Source: JANNPJ01 sp965200525 (lineage in GTDB: Bacteria > Actinomycetota > Actinomycetes > Actinomycetales > Kineosporiaceae). From it: a DNA stretch of 64,000 nucleotides. The DNA is taken from the NCBI GenBank assembly GCA_965200525.1, contig OZ241368.1, positions 4,774,001-4,838,000 of the forward strand, read 5' to 3'. The notes under the pieces are model-generated. The model was not told where the DNA came from, searched no databases, and saw only the letters and a program-made list of their open reading frames with translations. The translations under genes were made by a program, and so were the position numbers. Position 1 is the first letter of the stretch; the number at the start of each line of letters is the position of its first letter. Shown piece by piece: positions 22,809-32,077 of the stretch.

Positions 22809-25727
22809 GTGGACGTGTTCCGGCCATCGAGCGAGCCCAGCGGTAGCGAGAAGCCCTACCCGGCAATACCAACGGCAACAGAACGACGACGCTCCACCCG
22901 ACTGCGACGCCCAGCCCTGGCGAGCGCGCTGCTGCTCGTGGTGGCCGGCCTGACCGGTCTGGCCGGCGTCACCGTGGCCGCCGCACCGGCCTCGGCGGTG
23001 ATCAACGCGGCCGACTTCCAGCAGGTCACCCTGGCCAAGGGCGAGGCCGAGGTCGGCGAGCCGCTGACCATCTCGGTGCTGCCGGACCGCTCGGTGCTGC
23101 ACACCGCCCGCAACGGCACCCTGCGGCGCACCGACGCCAACGGGACCACCTCGGTGATCGCGACGATCCCGGTGTACCAGCACGACGAGGAGGGCCTGCA
23201 GGGCGTCGCGGCCGACCCCGGCTTCGCCACCAACCGGTTCATCTACCTGTACTACGCCCCGCCGCTGAGCACCCCGGCCGGTGACGCCCCGGCCACCGGG
23301 ACGGCGGCCGACTGGACCACCTGGACCGGGGTCAACCGGCTGTCGCGGTTCACCCTGAACGCCGACTTCACCGTGAATATGGCCAGCCAGGTGACCGTGC
23401 TCGACGTGCCCGCGAACCGGGGGATCTGCTGCCACGTGGGTGGTGACCTGGACTTCGACGCGGCCGGCAACCTGTACCTGACCACCGGTGACGACTCCAA
23501 TCCGTTCGACTCGGCCAGCTACGCGCCGATCGACGAGCGCCCCGACCGGAACCCGGCCTACGACGCCCAACGCAGCGCGGGCAACACCAACGACCTGCGG
23601 GGCAAGCTGCTGCGCATCCACGTCAACGCCGACGGCAGCTACTCGATCCCGGCCGGCAACCTGTTCGCCCCGGGCACCGCCAAGACCCGGCCCGAGATCT
23701 ACGCGATGGGCTTTCGCAACCCGTTCCGGATGAGCGTGGACAAGGCCACCGGCATCGTCTACCTGGGCGACTACGGCCCGGACGCCGGCAGCACCGACCC
23801 GAACCGCGGCCCCGGCGGGCAGGTCGAGTTCAACCGGATCACCTCGGCCGGCAACTACGGCTGGCCCTACTGCACCGGCACCAACACCACGACCGAGACC
23901 TACAACGAGTGGAACTTCGCCACCAACACCACCGGGCCCAAGTTCAACTGCAGCGGCGGTGCGACCAACAACTCGTTCCGCAACACCGGCCTGAGCACGC
24001 TGCCGGCCGCTCGCCCGGCCTGGATCAAGTACGGCGGTGATGCCGGCACGCCCCCCGAGTTCGGCGCCGGCGGCTCGGAGTCGCCGATGGGCGGACCGGT
24101 CTACCGCTACGACGCGGCCAACCCCTCGACGACCAAGTTCCCGGCGTCCTTCAACGGCCTGTTCTTCGCCGGCGAGTTCGGCCGGGGCTGGATCAAGCCG
24201 ATCGCGGTCAACGCCGACGGCTCGCCCGGCGCGATCGACAGCTTCCCCTGGGTCGGCAAGCAGGTGATGGACATGGCCTTCGGCCCGGACGGCGCGCTCT
24301 ACGTGCTCGACTACGGCACCGGCTACTTCAACGGCGACGCCAACTCGGCCCTCTACCGGTTCGACTACGTGGCCGGCGGCAACCGGGCCCCGACCGCGAT
24401 GGCCGCCGCGAACAAGACCTCCGGCGCGGCGCCGCTGGCCGTGACCTTCTCCTCGGCCGGCTCCAGCGATCCGGAGGGCGGGGCGCTGACCTACAGCTGG
24501 GCCTTCGGCGACGGCACCTCCTCGACCGCGGCCAACCCGTCGCACACCTACACCACCAACGGCTCGTACACCGCCACCCTGACGGTCAAGGATCCGCAAG
24601 GCGCCACCGGCACGTCGGGCGTGCCGATCAGCGTGGGCAACACCGCCCCGACGGTGACCATCAACGCGCCCTCCAGCGGCCAGCTGGTGTCGTTCGGCGA
24701 CAGCGTGCCCTGGAGCGTCACGGTCACCGACCCGGAGGACGGCGCGATCGCCTGCAACCGGATCACCATGGCCTACGTGCTCGGCCACGACCAGCACGCG
24801 CACCAGATCACCACCCAGACCGGCTGCTCGGGCACGATCGCCATCCCGGTGGACGGCGAGCACGACGACGCGGCCAACATCTTCCCGATCTTCGACGCCT
24901 CGTACACCGACAACGGCGGCCTGACCACGCACGTGCAGAACATCCTGAGCCCGCGCCACCGCCAGGCCGAGCACTTCAAGACCTCCTCCGGCGTCAACCT
25001 GTTCACCAAGACCGAGGCCGAGGGTGGCCGGACGGTCGGCGACATCAACAACGGCGACTGGATCGGGTTCGACCCGTACCTGGTGGCCAACGCGACGTCG
25101 TTCACGGCCCGGGTCTCCTCGGGCGGGACCGGCGGCACCCTGCAACTGCGGACCGGCTCGCCGACCGGCCCGATCCTGGGCTCGGCGACCGTGCCGGTCA
25201 CCGGGTCGTGGGAGACCTTCACCACCGTCAGCGGGGCGGTCAGCAACCCACCGCCGGGAACGACGTCGCTGTACCTGACCTTCGCCGGCACCGGCACCGC
25301 GGCCCTGTTCGACCTCGATTCGTTCACCTTCGCCACCGCGGCCGGCAGCGGCAACGGGCCGATCAAGGGGCTGGCCGGCAAGTGCCTCGACATCCGGGGG
25401 GCCGGCACCGCCAACGGCACCCAGGCCCAGCTCTACACCTGCAACGGCACGACGGCCCAGCTGTTCCAGACCGCCGGGGCGACCCTGCGGGTGCAGGGCG
25501 GCTGCCTGGACGTCTCCGGGGCGGGCACGGCCGACGGCACCAAGGTCCAGCTCTGGACCTGCAACGGCACCGGCGCCCAGAACTGGGTGCCGCAGGCCGA
25601 CGGCACGTTGCGCAACCCGGCGTCCGGCAAGTGCCTGGACGTGACCGGCAACAGCTCCGCCGACAGCACGCCGGTGCAGCTGTGGACCTGCGGCACCGGC
25701 GCCAACCAGAAGTGGACCCTCTCCTAG
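22809..25727 (+). CDS. Secreted PQQ-dependent-type sugar dehydrogenase with PKD, CBM6-like and ricin-type modules
   Basis: A 972-residue secreted multidomain enzyme. The signal peptide lies at about residues 37-65 after a long charged n-region. Residues about 70-515 form a six-bladed glucose/sorbosone dehydrogenase (soluble PQQ glucose dehydrogenase) propeller: DEEGLQGVAADPGF, CCHVGGDLDFDAAGNLYLTTGD, MGFRNPFRMSVD, NYGWPYC and MDMAFGPDGALYVLDYG. Then follow a PKD domain (about 524-609), a CBM6-like domain (about 731-842) and a ricin-type beta-trefoil with repeated GKCLD and QxW motifs (about 850-972). The family oxidises aldoses outside the membrane. The GTG start follows GAGGAGG by four bases. 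It is the first gene of the sugar locus and lies behind copy A of the control repeat. Binding of polysaccharide by the C-terminal modules is inferred. Confidence 0.88.
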   Translation: MDVFRPSSEPSGSEKPYPAIPTATERRRSTRLRRPALASALLLVVAGLTGLAGVTVAAAPASAVINAADFQQVTLAKGEAEVGEPLTISVLPDRSVLHTARNGTLRRTDANGTTSVIATIPVYQHDEEGLQGVAADPGFATNRFIYLYYAPPLSTPAGDAPATGTAADWTTWTGVNRLSRFTLNADFTVNMASQVTVLDVPANRGICCHVGGDLDFDAAGNLYLTTGDDSNPFDSASYAPIDERPDRNPAYDAQRSAGNTNDLRGKLLRIHVNADGSYSIPAGNLFAPGTAKTRPEIYAMGFRNPFRMSVDKATGIVYLGDYGPDAGSTDPNRGPGGQVEFNRITSAGNYGWPYCTGTNTTTETYNEWNFATNTTGPKFNCSGGATNNSFRNTGLSTLPAARPAWIKYGGDAGTPPEFGAGGSESPMGGPVYRYDAANPSTTKFPASFNGLFFAGEFGRGWIKPIAVNADGSPGAIDSFPWVGKQVMDMAFGPDGALYVLDYGTGYFNGDANSALYRFDYVAGGNRAPTAMAAANKTSGAAPLAVTFSSAGSSDPEGGALTYSWAFGDGTSSTAANPSHTYTTNGSYTATLTVKDPQGATGTSGVPISVGNTAPTVTINAPSSGQLVSFGDSVPWSVTVTDPEDGAIACNRITMAYVLGHDQHAHQITTQTGCSGTIAIPVDGEHDDAANIFPIFDASYTDNGGLTTHVQNILSPRHRQAEHFKTSSGVNLFTKTEAEGGRTVGDINNGDWIGFDPYLVANATSFTARVSSGGTGGTLQLRTGSPTGPILGSATVPVTGSWETFTTVSGAVSNPPPGTTSLYLTFAGTGTAALFDLDSFTFATAAGSGNGPIKGLAGKCLDIRGAGTANGTQAQLYTCNGTTAQLFQTAGATLRVQGGCLDVSGAGTADGTKVQLWTCNGTGAQNWVPQADGTLRNPASGKCLDVTGNSSADSTPVQLWTCGTGANQKWTLS
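25605..25715 (+). repeat. Ricin-module DNA repeat, copy 1
   Basis: This 111-base stretch encoding the last QxW repeat matches 27781-27891 with only about six mismatches, all compatible with synonymous or conservative changes. Confidence 0.8.
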
Positions 25728-25788
25728 TTCGCCCCACCCCGCGGGCCGGCCCACCGGCCGGCCCGCGGGCCCTCTCGCTGGAGGAACC

Positions 25789-27906
25789 ATGCGCACATCC
25801 CTGGCCTCGGCCGCCGCGATCCTGCTGGCCGCCGGCACCCTGACCGCTCTGACCGCCCTGGCCGCGTCGCCGGTGTCGGCCGCCGACGCCTCCTACGACG
25901 TCCTGGTGTTCTCGAAAACCGCCGCCTTCCGGCACGACTCGATCTCGGCCGGCATCCAGGCGATCCGCGACCTGGGGGCGGGCAACAACTTCACCGTCAC
26001 CGCCACCGAGGACGCCGCCGCCTTCACCACCGCCAACCTGGCCCAGTACGAGACCGTGGTCTTTCTCAGCACCACCGGCGACGTGCTGGACGCCGGGCAG
26101 CAGAGCGCGTTCGAGACCTACATCCGCGGCGGCGGCGGTTTCGTCGGCGTGCACGCAGCCGCCGACACCGAGTACGACTGGCCGTTCTACGGCACCCTGG
26201 TCGGGGCCTGGTTCGCCTCGCACCCGGCGATCCAGTCGGTCAACTCGACCACCGAGGACCGCGCCCACCCCGGCACCGCGCACCTGCCGCCGACCTGGAC
26301 CCGCACCGACGAGCTCTACAACTACCGCACCGATCCACGCAGCACCGCCCACGTGCTGGCCTCGCTGGACGAGTCGAGCTACTCCGGCGGCACGATGGGC
26401 GATCACCCGATCACCTGGTGCAAGACCATCGACAGCGGGCGCTCGTTCTACACCGGCTTCGGGCACACCCAGGAGTCGTACGCCGACGCGAACTTCCGCA
26501 ACCAGCTGCTCGGCGGCATCCGGTACACCGCCCGGCGGGCCAACGCCGACTGCCGGCCCGAGACCGGGTACAGCGCGCTCTACAACGGCTCCACCACCGG
26601 CTGGTCGCAGTCCGGGCCCGGCGGGTTCACCAACTCCGACGCCACCCTGAGCTCCACCGGCGGCCTCGGCCTGCTCTGGTACTCGGCCAAGCAGTTCACC
26701 TCGTACTCGCTCAAGGCCGACTGGCGCCTGACCGGTGACAGCAACTCCGGGGTGTTCGTCGGCTTCCCGAACCCCGGCGCCGACCCCTACGTGGCGGTCA
26801 ACCAGGGCTACGAGGTCCAGATCGACGCCACCGACGCGGTCGATCGCACCACCGGCTCGGTCTACACCTTCAAGGCGGCCGACCAGGCCGCCCGCGACGC
26901 AGCGCTGAACCCGCCGGGGGCCTGGAACACCTTCGAGCTGCTGGTCGAGGGCCAGCGGCTGCGGATCTACCTCAACGGCGTCCTGATCAACGACTTCACC
27001 AACACCGACCCGGCCCGCAACCTCGACGGCTACATCGGCCTGCAGAACCACAGCTCGGCCGATCAGGCCGCGTTCCGCAACGTGCGGATCAAGGAGCTCG
27101 GGGCGGGCAACCCGGACGTGAGCGTCCAGGCCGAGTCGTACAGCTCGGTCAGCGGGGCCCAGCCGTTCACCAAGGCCGGCGCCGACAACGGCCAGACCCT
27201 CGGCTACATCGACCCGGGGGACTGGGCCGGGTACAACGCCGTCGCGCTCGGCGGGGCCACCGCGTTCCGGGCCCGGGTGGTGTCCGGCGGTCCGGGTGGC
27301 GCGATCCAGGTGCGCACCGGATCGGCGACCGGGCCGGTGCTGGGCAGCGTGGCCGTGCCCAACACCGGCGGCTGGAGCACCTTCGCCGACGTCACCACCG
27401 CACTGAGCGGCGTCCCGGCGGGGACGGCGAACCTGTTCCTGACCTTCACCGGGACCGGCACCGGGCTGTTCGACGTCGACGACTTCACTCTGGTCAAGGC
27501 GGCTCCCGCCGGGGGCGTCGGGCCGGTGAAGGGGCTGGCCGGCAAGTGTCTGGACGTGCGGGGAGCAGCCAGCGCCGACGGCACCCAGGTGCAGCTCTAC
27601 TCCTGCAACGGCACGCCCGCCCAGACCTGGACCGTTTCCGGTTCTGGCTCTGCGTCCACGGTGAAAGCCCTGGGCAAGTGCCTGGACGTCGCCGGGGCCG
27701 GCACCGCCGACGGCACCAAGGTGCAGCTGTGGACCTGCAACGCCTCCGGGGCCCAGAACTGGGCCGCGCAGGGCGACGGCACGCTGCGCAACCCGGCGTC
27801 CGGCAAGTGCCTGGATGTGGCCGGCAACAACTCCGCCGACAGCACCCCGGTGCAGCTGTGGACCTGCGGCACCGGGGCCAACCAGAAGTGGGCTCTCCCG
27901 CTTTGA
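25789..27906 (+). CDS. Secreted ThuA + DUF1080 (3-keto-disaccharide hydrolase-like) protein with CBM6-like and ricin-type modules
   Basis: A 705-residue secreted protein. After a signal peptide (about residues 1-31) comes a ThuA domain (about 36-245: DVLVFSKTAAFRHDSI, GGGGFVGVHAAADTEYDW, TWCKTIDSGRSFYTGFGHT), a glutamine-amidotransferase-like fold tied to disaccharide use. Residues about 258-440 form a DUF1080 concanavalin-like domain (YNGSTTGWSQ, LKADWRLTGDSNSGVFVGFP, NQGYEVQIDATD, FELLVEGQRLRIYLNGV), a family with members that cleave 3-keto-glycosides. A CBM6-like domain (about 447-560) and a ricin-type trefoil (about 578-705) follow. It starts 61 bases after the dehydrogenase gene, whose C-terminal modules it shares nearly base for base. 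The ATG has a CTGGAGGAA ribosome site. Confidence 0.87.
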   Translation: MRTSLASAAAILLAAGTLTALTALAASPVSAADASYDVLVFSKTAAFRHDSISAGIQAIRDLGAGNNFTVTATEDAAAFTTANLAQYETVVFLSTTGDVLDAGQQSAFETYIRGGGGFVGVHAAADTEYDWPFYGTLVGAWFASHPAIQSVNSTTEDRAHPGTAHLPPTWTRTDELYNYRTDPRSTAHVLASLDESSYSGGTMGDHPITWCKTIDSGRSFYTGFGHTQESYADANFRNQLLGGIRYTARRANADCRPETGYSALYNGSTTGWSQSGPGGFTNSDATLSSTGGLGLLWYSAKQFTSYSLKADWRLTGDSNSGVFVGFPNPGADPYVAVNQGYEVQIDATDAVDRTTGSVYTFKAADQAARDAALNPPGAWNTFELLVEGQRLRIYLNGVLINDFTNTDPARNLDGYIGLQNHSSADQAAFRNVRIKELGAGNPDVSVQAESYSSVSGAQPFTKAGADNGQTLGYIDPGDWAGYNAVALGGATAFRARVVSGGPGGAIQVRTGSATGPVLGSVAVPNTGGWSTFADVTTALSGVPAGTANLFLTFTGTGTGLFDVDDFTLVKAAPAGGVGPVKGLAGKCLDVRGAASADGTQVQLYSCNGTPAQTWTVSGSGSASTVKALGKCLDVAGAGTADGTKVQLWTCNASGAQNWAAQGDGTLRNPASGKCLDVAGNNSADSTPVQLWTCGTGANQKWALPL
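27781..27891 (+). repeat. Ricin-module DNA repeat, copy 2
   Basis: Partner of 25605-25715; about 95 percent identical over 111 bases by eye. Confidence 0.8.
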
Positions 27907-27986
27907 ACTTTTTATGGACGAAGTTCTATCCGGAATGGGCGAAGTCCACTAACGTTCGTTGTGACAGACGGCACACAGCGGTGACG
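27902..27986 (+). repeat. 85-bp control element, copy B (candidate ROK operator/promoter)
   Basis: Ungapped partner of 22541-22625. It begins inside the stop codon region of the ThuA gene and ends 14 bases before the ROK start. The -10-like TAACGT lies at 27950-27955. Its position suggests that the ROK regulator controls itself and the genes behind copy A. Confidence 0.65.
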
Positions 27987-28000
27987 CCCGGAGGGCCACG

Positions 28001-29224
28001 ATGAAGCGAGTCCGCATGCGACCGGAGAACAGCCACCAGGCTCGTCTTCTGCGGCTGCTGCGGGACAACGGCCCGCAGTCACGGGCCGAACTCGGCGAGT
28101 CGGTCGAGCTGTCGAAGTCGAAGGTGGCGATCGAGCTCGACCGGCTGGCCGAGCTCGGGTTCGTCGACGTCGTCGGGCTGGCCGCCTCCCGGGGCGGGAG
28201 GCGCTCGCAGATGGTGGCGCTGGCCGAGAGCCTGCGCTTCGTCGGCATCGACATCGGCGCCACCTCGATCGACGTCGCGATCACGGACGGCGAGCTGCGC
28301 CTGCTCGGGCACGCGGCCCAGCCCGCCGACGTGCGCTCCGGGCCGAACGCCGTCCTCGACCAGGTGCTCGACCTGGTGGCCAAGGTCCGGGCCGAACTGC
28401 CCGGGCACTACGCCGACGAGCTGGCCGGGATCGGGGTGGGCGTGCCCGGCCCGGTCAGCCAGCTCGAAGGGGCCCTGGTCGCGCCGCCGATAATGCCCGG
28501 CTGGAGCCACTTCCCGATCCGCGACACGCTCGGCGCGGCCCTGGGGGCCCCGGTCATGGTCGACAACGACGTGAACATCATGGCCCTGGGCGAGCTGCAC
28601 GCCGGCACCGCCCGCAGCGTGCGGGACATGCTCTTCGTCAAGGTCGGCACCGGCATCGGCTGCGGCATCGTGGTCGGTGGCGAGGTTTACCGCGGCGTCA
28701 CCGGCTCGGCCGGCGACATCGGGCACATCCAGGTGGACGACGGCGGCCCGGTCTGCACCTGCGGCAACACCGGGTGCCTGGAGGCCTACTTCGGCGGGGC
28801 CGCGCTGGCCCGCGACGCCGAGGCGGCCGCCCGCTCGGGCCGCTCGAGCTGGCTGGCCGAGCGGCTGGCCCAGCTCGAAGCGGTCGGCCCGGGAGCCGCT
28901 GCGGCGCTCACCGCCCAGGACGTCGGGGCGGCCGCCGCGGCCGGCGATCCGGTCGCCGTCCGGCTGGTGCGCGACGGCGGGCACCGGCTCGGCCAGGTGC
29001 TGGCCTCGCTGGTCAGCTTCTTCAACCCGGGCCTGATGGTGATCGGCGGCGGCACGGCCGGTCTCGGCCACCCGCTGCTGGCCGAGATCCGCAGCGTGGT
29101 CTACCGGCGCTCGCTGCCGTTGGCCACCGGCAACCTGCCGATCGTGCTCTCCGAGCTCGGTGGCACCGCCGGCGTGGTCGGCGCGGCCCGGCTGGTCTCC
29201 GACTCGGTGCTCAGCACCACCTGA
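28001..29224 (+). CDS. ROK family transcriptional regulator
   Basis: A 407-residue regulator of the NagC/XylR type. Residues about 8-70 are a winged helix (NSHQARLLRLLRDNGPQSRAEL, LSKSKVAIELDRLAELGF). The rest is the sugar-kinase-like ROK fold with FVGIDIGATSIDVAITD (phosphate-loop-like), VDNDVNIMALGE, the zinc-binding CTCGNTGCLE around residues 252-261, and GHIQVDD before it. Such proteins repress sugar genes and are relieved by the sugar or its phosphate. The ATG has CGGAGGG upstream. It sits between the two secreted enzymes and the transporter, and the 85-bp repeat in front of it and of the first enzyme gene is the likely operator. The ligand is unknown. Confidence 0.93.
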   Translation: MKRVRMRPENSHQARLLRLLRDNGPQSRAELGESVELSKSKVAIELDRLAELGFVDVVGLAASRGGRRSQMVALAESLRFVGIDIGATSIDVAITDGELRLLGHAAQPADVRSGPNAVLDQVLDLVAKVRAELPGHYADELAGIGVGVPGPVSQLEGALVAPPIMPGWSHFPIRDTLGAALGAPVMVDNDVNIMALGELHAGTARSVRDMLFVKVGTGIGCGIVVGGEVYRGVTGSAGDIGHIQVDDGGPVCTCGNTGCLEAYFGGAALARDAEAAARSGRSSWLAERLAQLEAVGPGAAAALTAQDVGAAAAAGDPVAVRLVRDGGHRLGQVLASLVSFFNPGLMVIGGGTAGLGHPLLAEIRSVVYRRSLPLATGNLPIVLSELGGTAGVVGAARLVSDSVLSTT

Positions 29225-29290
29225 AAGCCGTTCCTCAGCAGCACCGCTCGACCAGCACCACCGACCGAACCAGAACCACCGACCGGCCAG

Positions 29291-29310
29291 CACCTCAACG
29301 ACGAGGAGGC
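29291..29310 (+). repeat. 20-base leader identical to 22786-22805
   Basis: Second copy of CACCTCAACGACGAGGAGGC, containing the ribosome site of the ABC transporter ATPase gene. Confidence 0.7.
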
Positions 29311-29317
29311 GATCGAC

Positions 29318-30949
29318 ATGGACCACGAGGTTCCGATGCTGCGCATGCGCGGCATCGTCAAGGAGTTCCCCGGGGTGCGGGCGCTGGACGGCGTCGACCT
29401 CGACGTGCGCGCCGGCGAGGTGCACTGCCTGCTCGGCCAGAACGGCGCCGGCAAGTCCACCCTGATCAAGGTGCTGGCCGGGGCCCACCGGCCCGACGGT
29501 GGCACGCTGTCCTGGCAGGGAACCGAGGTCGGGTTCGCCGATCCCTCGACCGTGCTCGACCGCGGCATCGCCACCATCTACCAGGAGCTCGACCTGGTCG
29601 CCGGGCTGAGCGTCTCGGACAACATCCACCTCGGCCGCGAGCGCTCGCGGGCCGGCTTCGTGCGCCGCCGGGCCCAGACCGCCCAGACCCGCCAACTTCT
29701 GGCCCGGCTCGGCCATTCGGAGATCCCGGCCGGGCGGGAGGTCGGGCGGCTGTCCGCGGCCCAGCAGCAGATCGTCAGCCTGGCTCGGGCGCTGGCCCAG
29801 GACGCGCGGCTGATCGTGATGGACGAACCGTCGGCCGTGCTGGCCCACGACGAGGTGGCCAACCTGTTCCGGGTGATCGACGACCTCACCACGGACGGCG
29901 TTGCCGTGGTCTACATCTCGCACCGGCTGGAGGAGATCCGGCGGATCGGGGACGTCGTCACGGTGCTCAAGGACGGCCGGACGGTGGCCACCGGCCTGCC
30001 CGCCGGCAGCACGCCGACCAGCCAGCTGGTGGCCCTGATGACCGGCCGCACGGTCGAGTACCTGTTCCCGCCCCGCCCGGCCGGCGCCGCCCGCAGCGAA
30101 TCGCGCGGCAGCGGTCCGGTCGGCAGCGGTCCTGTCGGCAACCAGGCCGGCACCGCCGAGCCGGGCAGTGAGCCGTGGGGCAGCGAGCCCGTCGCCGAGC
30201 CGGCCCGGGACCGGGGTCCTGACCTGTTGCGGGTCGAGAATCTGGCGCTGAAAGGTGCTTTCGAGGGGATCTCGTTCTCGGTGGCCCCGGGCGAGATCGT
30301 CGGCATCGCCGGTCTGGTCGGCGCCGGGCGCTCGGAGGTGCTGGAGACGGTCTACGGCGCCCGGCGGCGCACCGCGGGCACGGTCACGATGAACGGACGG
30401 GCCCTGCCCGCCGGCGACGTGCGGGCCGCGGTGAAGGCCGGGCTCGGGTTGGCCCCCGAGGAACGCAAGAGCCAGGCCCTGCTGCTGGGCGAGCCGGTGG
30501 CCCGCAACGTGTCGCTGGCCTCGCTGCCCCGACTGGCCCGGGCCGGCTGGCTCGACCGGCGGGCCGAGCGCCGCGAGGCCGAGACCGCCACCGCGTCGCT
30601 GCAGGTGCGCCCGCCCGACGTCGGGGTCGCCGTCCGCACGCTCTCCGGGGGCAACCAGCAGAAGGTGGTGCTGGCCCGCTGGCTGCTCGGCTCCACCCGG
30701 CTGCTGCTGCTGGACGAACCGACCCGCGGCGTCGACGTCGGCGCCCGCTCGGAGCTCTACGCGGTGATCCGCCGCCTGGCCGACACCGGGATCGGCGTCC
30801 TGCTGGTCTCCAGCGAGGTACCGGAGGTGCTCGGCCTGGCCGACCGGGTGCTGGTGATGCGCGAGGGCCGGATCGTGCACCAGGCCCGCGCGGCCGACCT
30901 CGACGAGCACCAGGTGCTCGACCTCGTGATGGAAGGGAGCGCCACATGA
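29318..30949 (+). CDS. Sugar ABC transporter ATP-binding protein (RbsA/MglA type, two ATPase domains)
   Basis: A 543-residue fused ATPase energising monosaccharide uptake. Domain 1 has Walker A GQNGAGKST at 40-48, the family-type modified signature LSAAQQQ and Walker B LIVMDEPSAVL. A linker of about 45 residues follows, rich in Gly/Pro/Ser with repeated SGPVG units. Domain 2 has a degenerate Walker A (GLVGAGRS, Arg for Lys, usual in this family), an intact LSGGNQQKV signature near residue 441 and LLLLDEPTRGVDVG. The ATG lies eight bases after GAGGAGG. It overlaps the permease gene by four bases (ATGA), so both are translated as a unit. Confidence 0.93.
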   Translation: MDHEVPMLRMRGIVKEFPGVRALDGVDLDVRAGEVHCLLGQNGAGKSTLIKVLAGAHRPDGGTLSWQGTEVGFADPSTVLDRGIATIYQELDLVAGLSVSDNIHLGRERSRAGFVRRRAQTAQTRQLLARLGHSEIPAGREVGRLSAAQQQIVSLARALAQDARLIVMDEPSAVLAHDEVANLFRVIDDLTTDGVAVVYISHRLEEIRRIGDVVTVLKDGRTVATGLPAGSTPTSQLVALMTGRTVEYLFPPRPAGAARSESRGSGPVGSGPVGNQAGTAEPGSEPWGSEPVAEPARDRGPDLLRVENLALKGAFEGISFSVAPGEIVGIAGLVGAGRSEVLETVYGARRRTAGTVTMNGRALPAGDVRAAVKAGLGLAPEERKSQALLLGEPVARNVSLASLPRLARAGWLDRRAERREAETATASLQVRPPDVGVAVRTLSGGNQQKVVLARWLLGSTRLLLLDEPTRGVDVGARSELYAVIRRLADTGIGVLLVSSEVPEVLGLADRVLVMREGRIVHQARAADLDEHQVLDLVMEGSAT

Positions 30950-31947
30950 CCGCCACCGACAGCCCGCAGCTCACCCGCCCGACCCGCATCGGCGGCCTGG
31001 TCGCCGGGTTGCGGACCACCGAGGTGCGCAACCTCGGGCTGGTCGCCGTCCTGGCCGTCCTGATCGTGGTCGGGGCGGTGACCAGCGACAACTTCCTGAC
31101 CACCGACAACCTGCGCAACATCCTGGTGAGCTCCTCGGTGATCGGCGTGGTCACGGTCGGGGCCACCTTCGTGATCATCGGCGGTGGGATCGACCTCTCG
31201 GTCGGGGCACTGGTCGCGCTGGCATCGGTCTGGGCCACCACGGTCTCGACCCAGTCGTACGGGCCCTGGATGATGGCGCTCTGCGCGATCCTGGTCGGCG
31301 CCGCGGCCGGGCTGGTCAACGGACTGCTGATCGCCTACGGCCGGCTGGTGCCGTTCATCGTCACCCTGGCCATGCTGGTCAGCGCCCGCGGCCTGGCCGC
31401 CAAACTGGCCGACAACCGCACCCAGATCGTCACCCAGGACGGCATCAAGGAGCTGGCCACCACCGACGTGATCGGGGTGCCGCTGCTGGTCCTGGTGCTG
31501 GCCGCGGTGGCCGCGGCCGGCTGGGTGCTGCTGAACCGCACCACCTTCGGACGGCGCACGTTCGCCATCGGCGGCAACGCCGAGGCGGCCCGGCTGGCCG
31601 GGATCGACGTGCGGCGCACGACCACGCTGCTTTACGTGTTGTCCGGAACCTGCTGCGGGATCGCCGCGATCATGCTGATGGCCCGGACCACGACCGGGTC
31701 GAGCACCCACGGAAACCTCTACGAGCTCGACGCGATCGCCGCGGTGATCATCGGCGGCACCCTGCTGACCGGTGGCCGCGGCACCCTGATCGGCTCGATC
31801 CTCGGCGTCCTGGTGTTCACCACGATCACCAACATCTTCATCCTCAACAACCTGGCCACCGAGGTCCAGAACATCGCCAAGGGCCTGATCATCGTCGGCG
31901 CCGTGCTGCTGCAGCGGCGGGCCGACGTCACTCCCAACAGCCCATAG
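30946..31947 (+). CDS. Sugar ABC transporter permease (RbsC type)
   Basis: A 333-residue polytopic membrane protein of the ribose/xylose permease family, forming the channel of the importer. It has about eight to ten hydrophobic helices. Family segments include VGATFVIIGGGIDLSVGALVAL, the cytoplasmic EAARLAGIDVRRTT coupling loop (the ATPase contact), and AVIIGGTLLTGGRGTLIGS. The start ATG overlaps the ATPase stop. The lipoprotein gene begins about 130 bases downstream. Confidence 0.95.
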   Translation: MTATDSPQLTRPTRIGGLVAGLRTTEVRNLGLVAVLAVLIVVGAVTSDNFLTTDNLRNILVSSSVIGVVTVGATFVIIGGGIDLSVGALVALASVWATTVSTQSYGPWMMALCAILVGAAAGLVNGLLIAYGRLVPFIVTLAMLVSARGLAAKLADNRTQIVTQDGIKELATTDVIGVPLLVLVLAAVAAAGWVLLNRTTFGRRTFAIGGNAEAARLAGIDVRRTTTLLYVLSGTCCGIAAIMLMARTTTGSSTHGNLYELDAIAAVIIGGTLLTGGRGTLIGSILGVLVFTTITNIFILNNLATEVQNIAKGLIIVGAVLLQRRADVTPNSP

Positions 31948-32077
31948 CCCCTTTCACCACACCCTCTCGATTTTCGTTCTGCCGCCCGGGCTCGCCGGGG
32001 ACGGTCCGACCCACCGGTCGGACCGGTCCTTCCCCGATCGCGAAGCCTTCCTCGCCCGTCCCCTCATGGAGGTCCCG

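Noticed and set aside
22431..25838. 1135-codon open frame antisense to the sugar dehydrogenase gene
   Set aside because: Opposite-frame artefact; it also crosses the control repeat and intergenic region.
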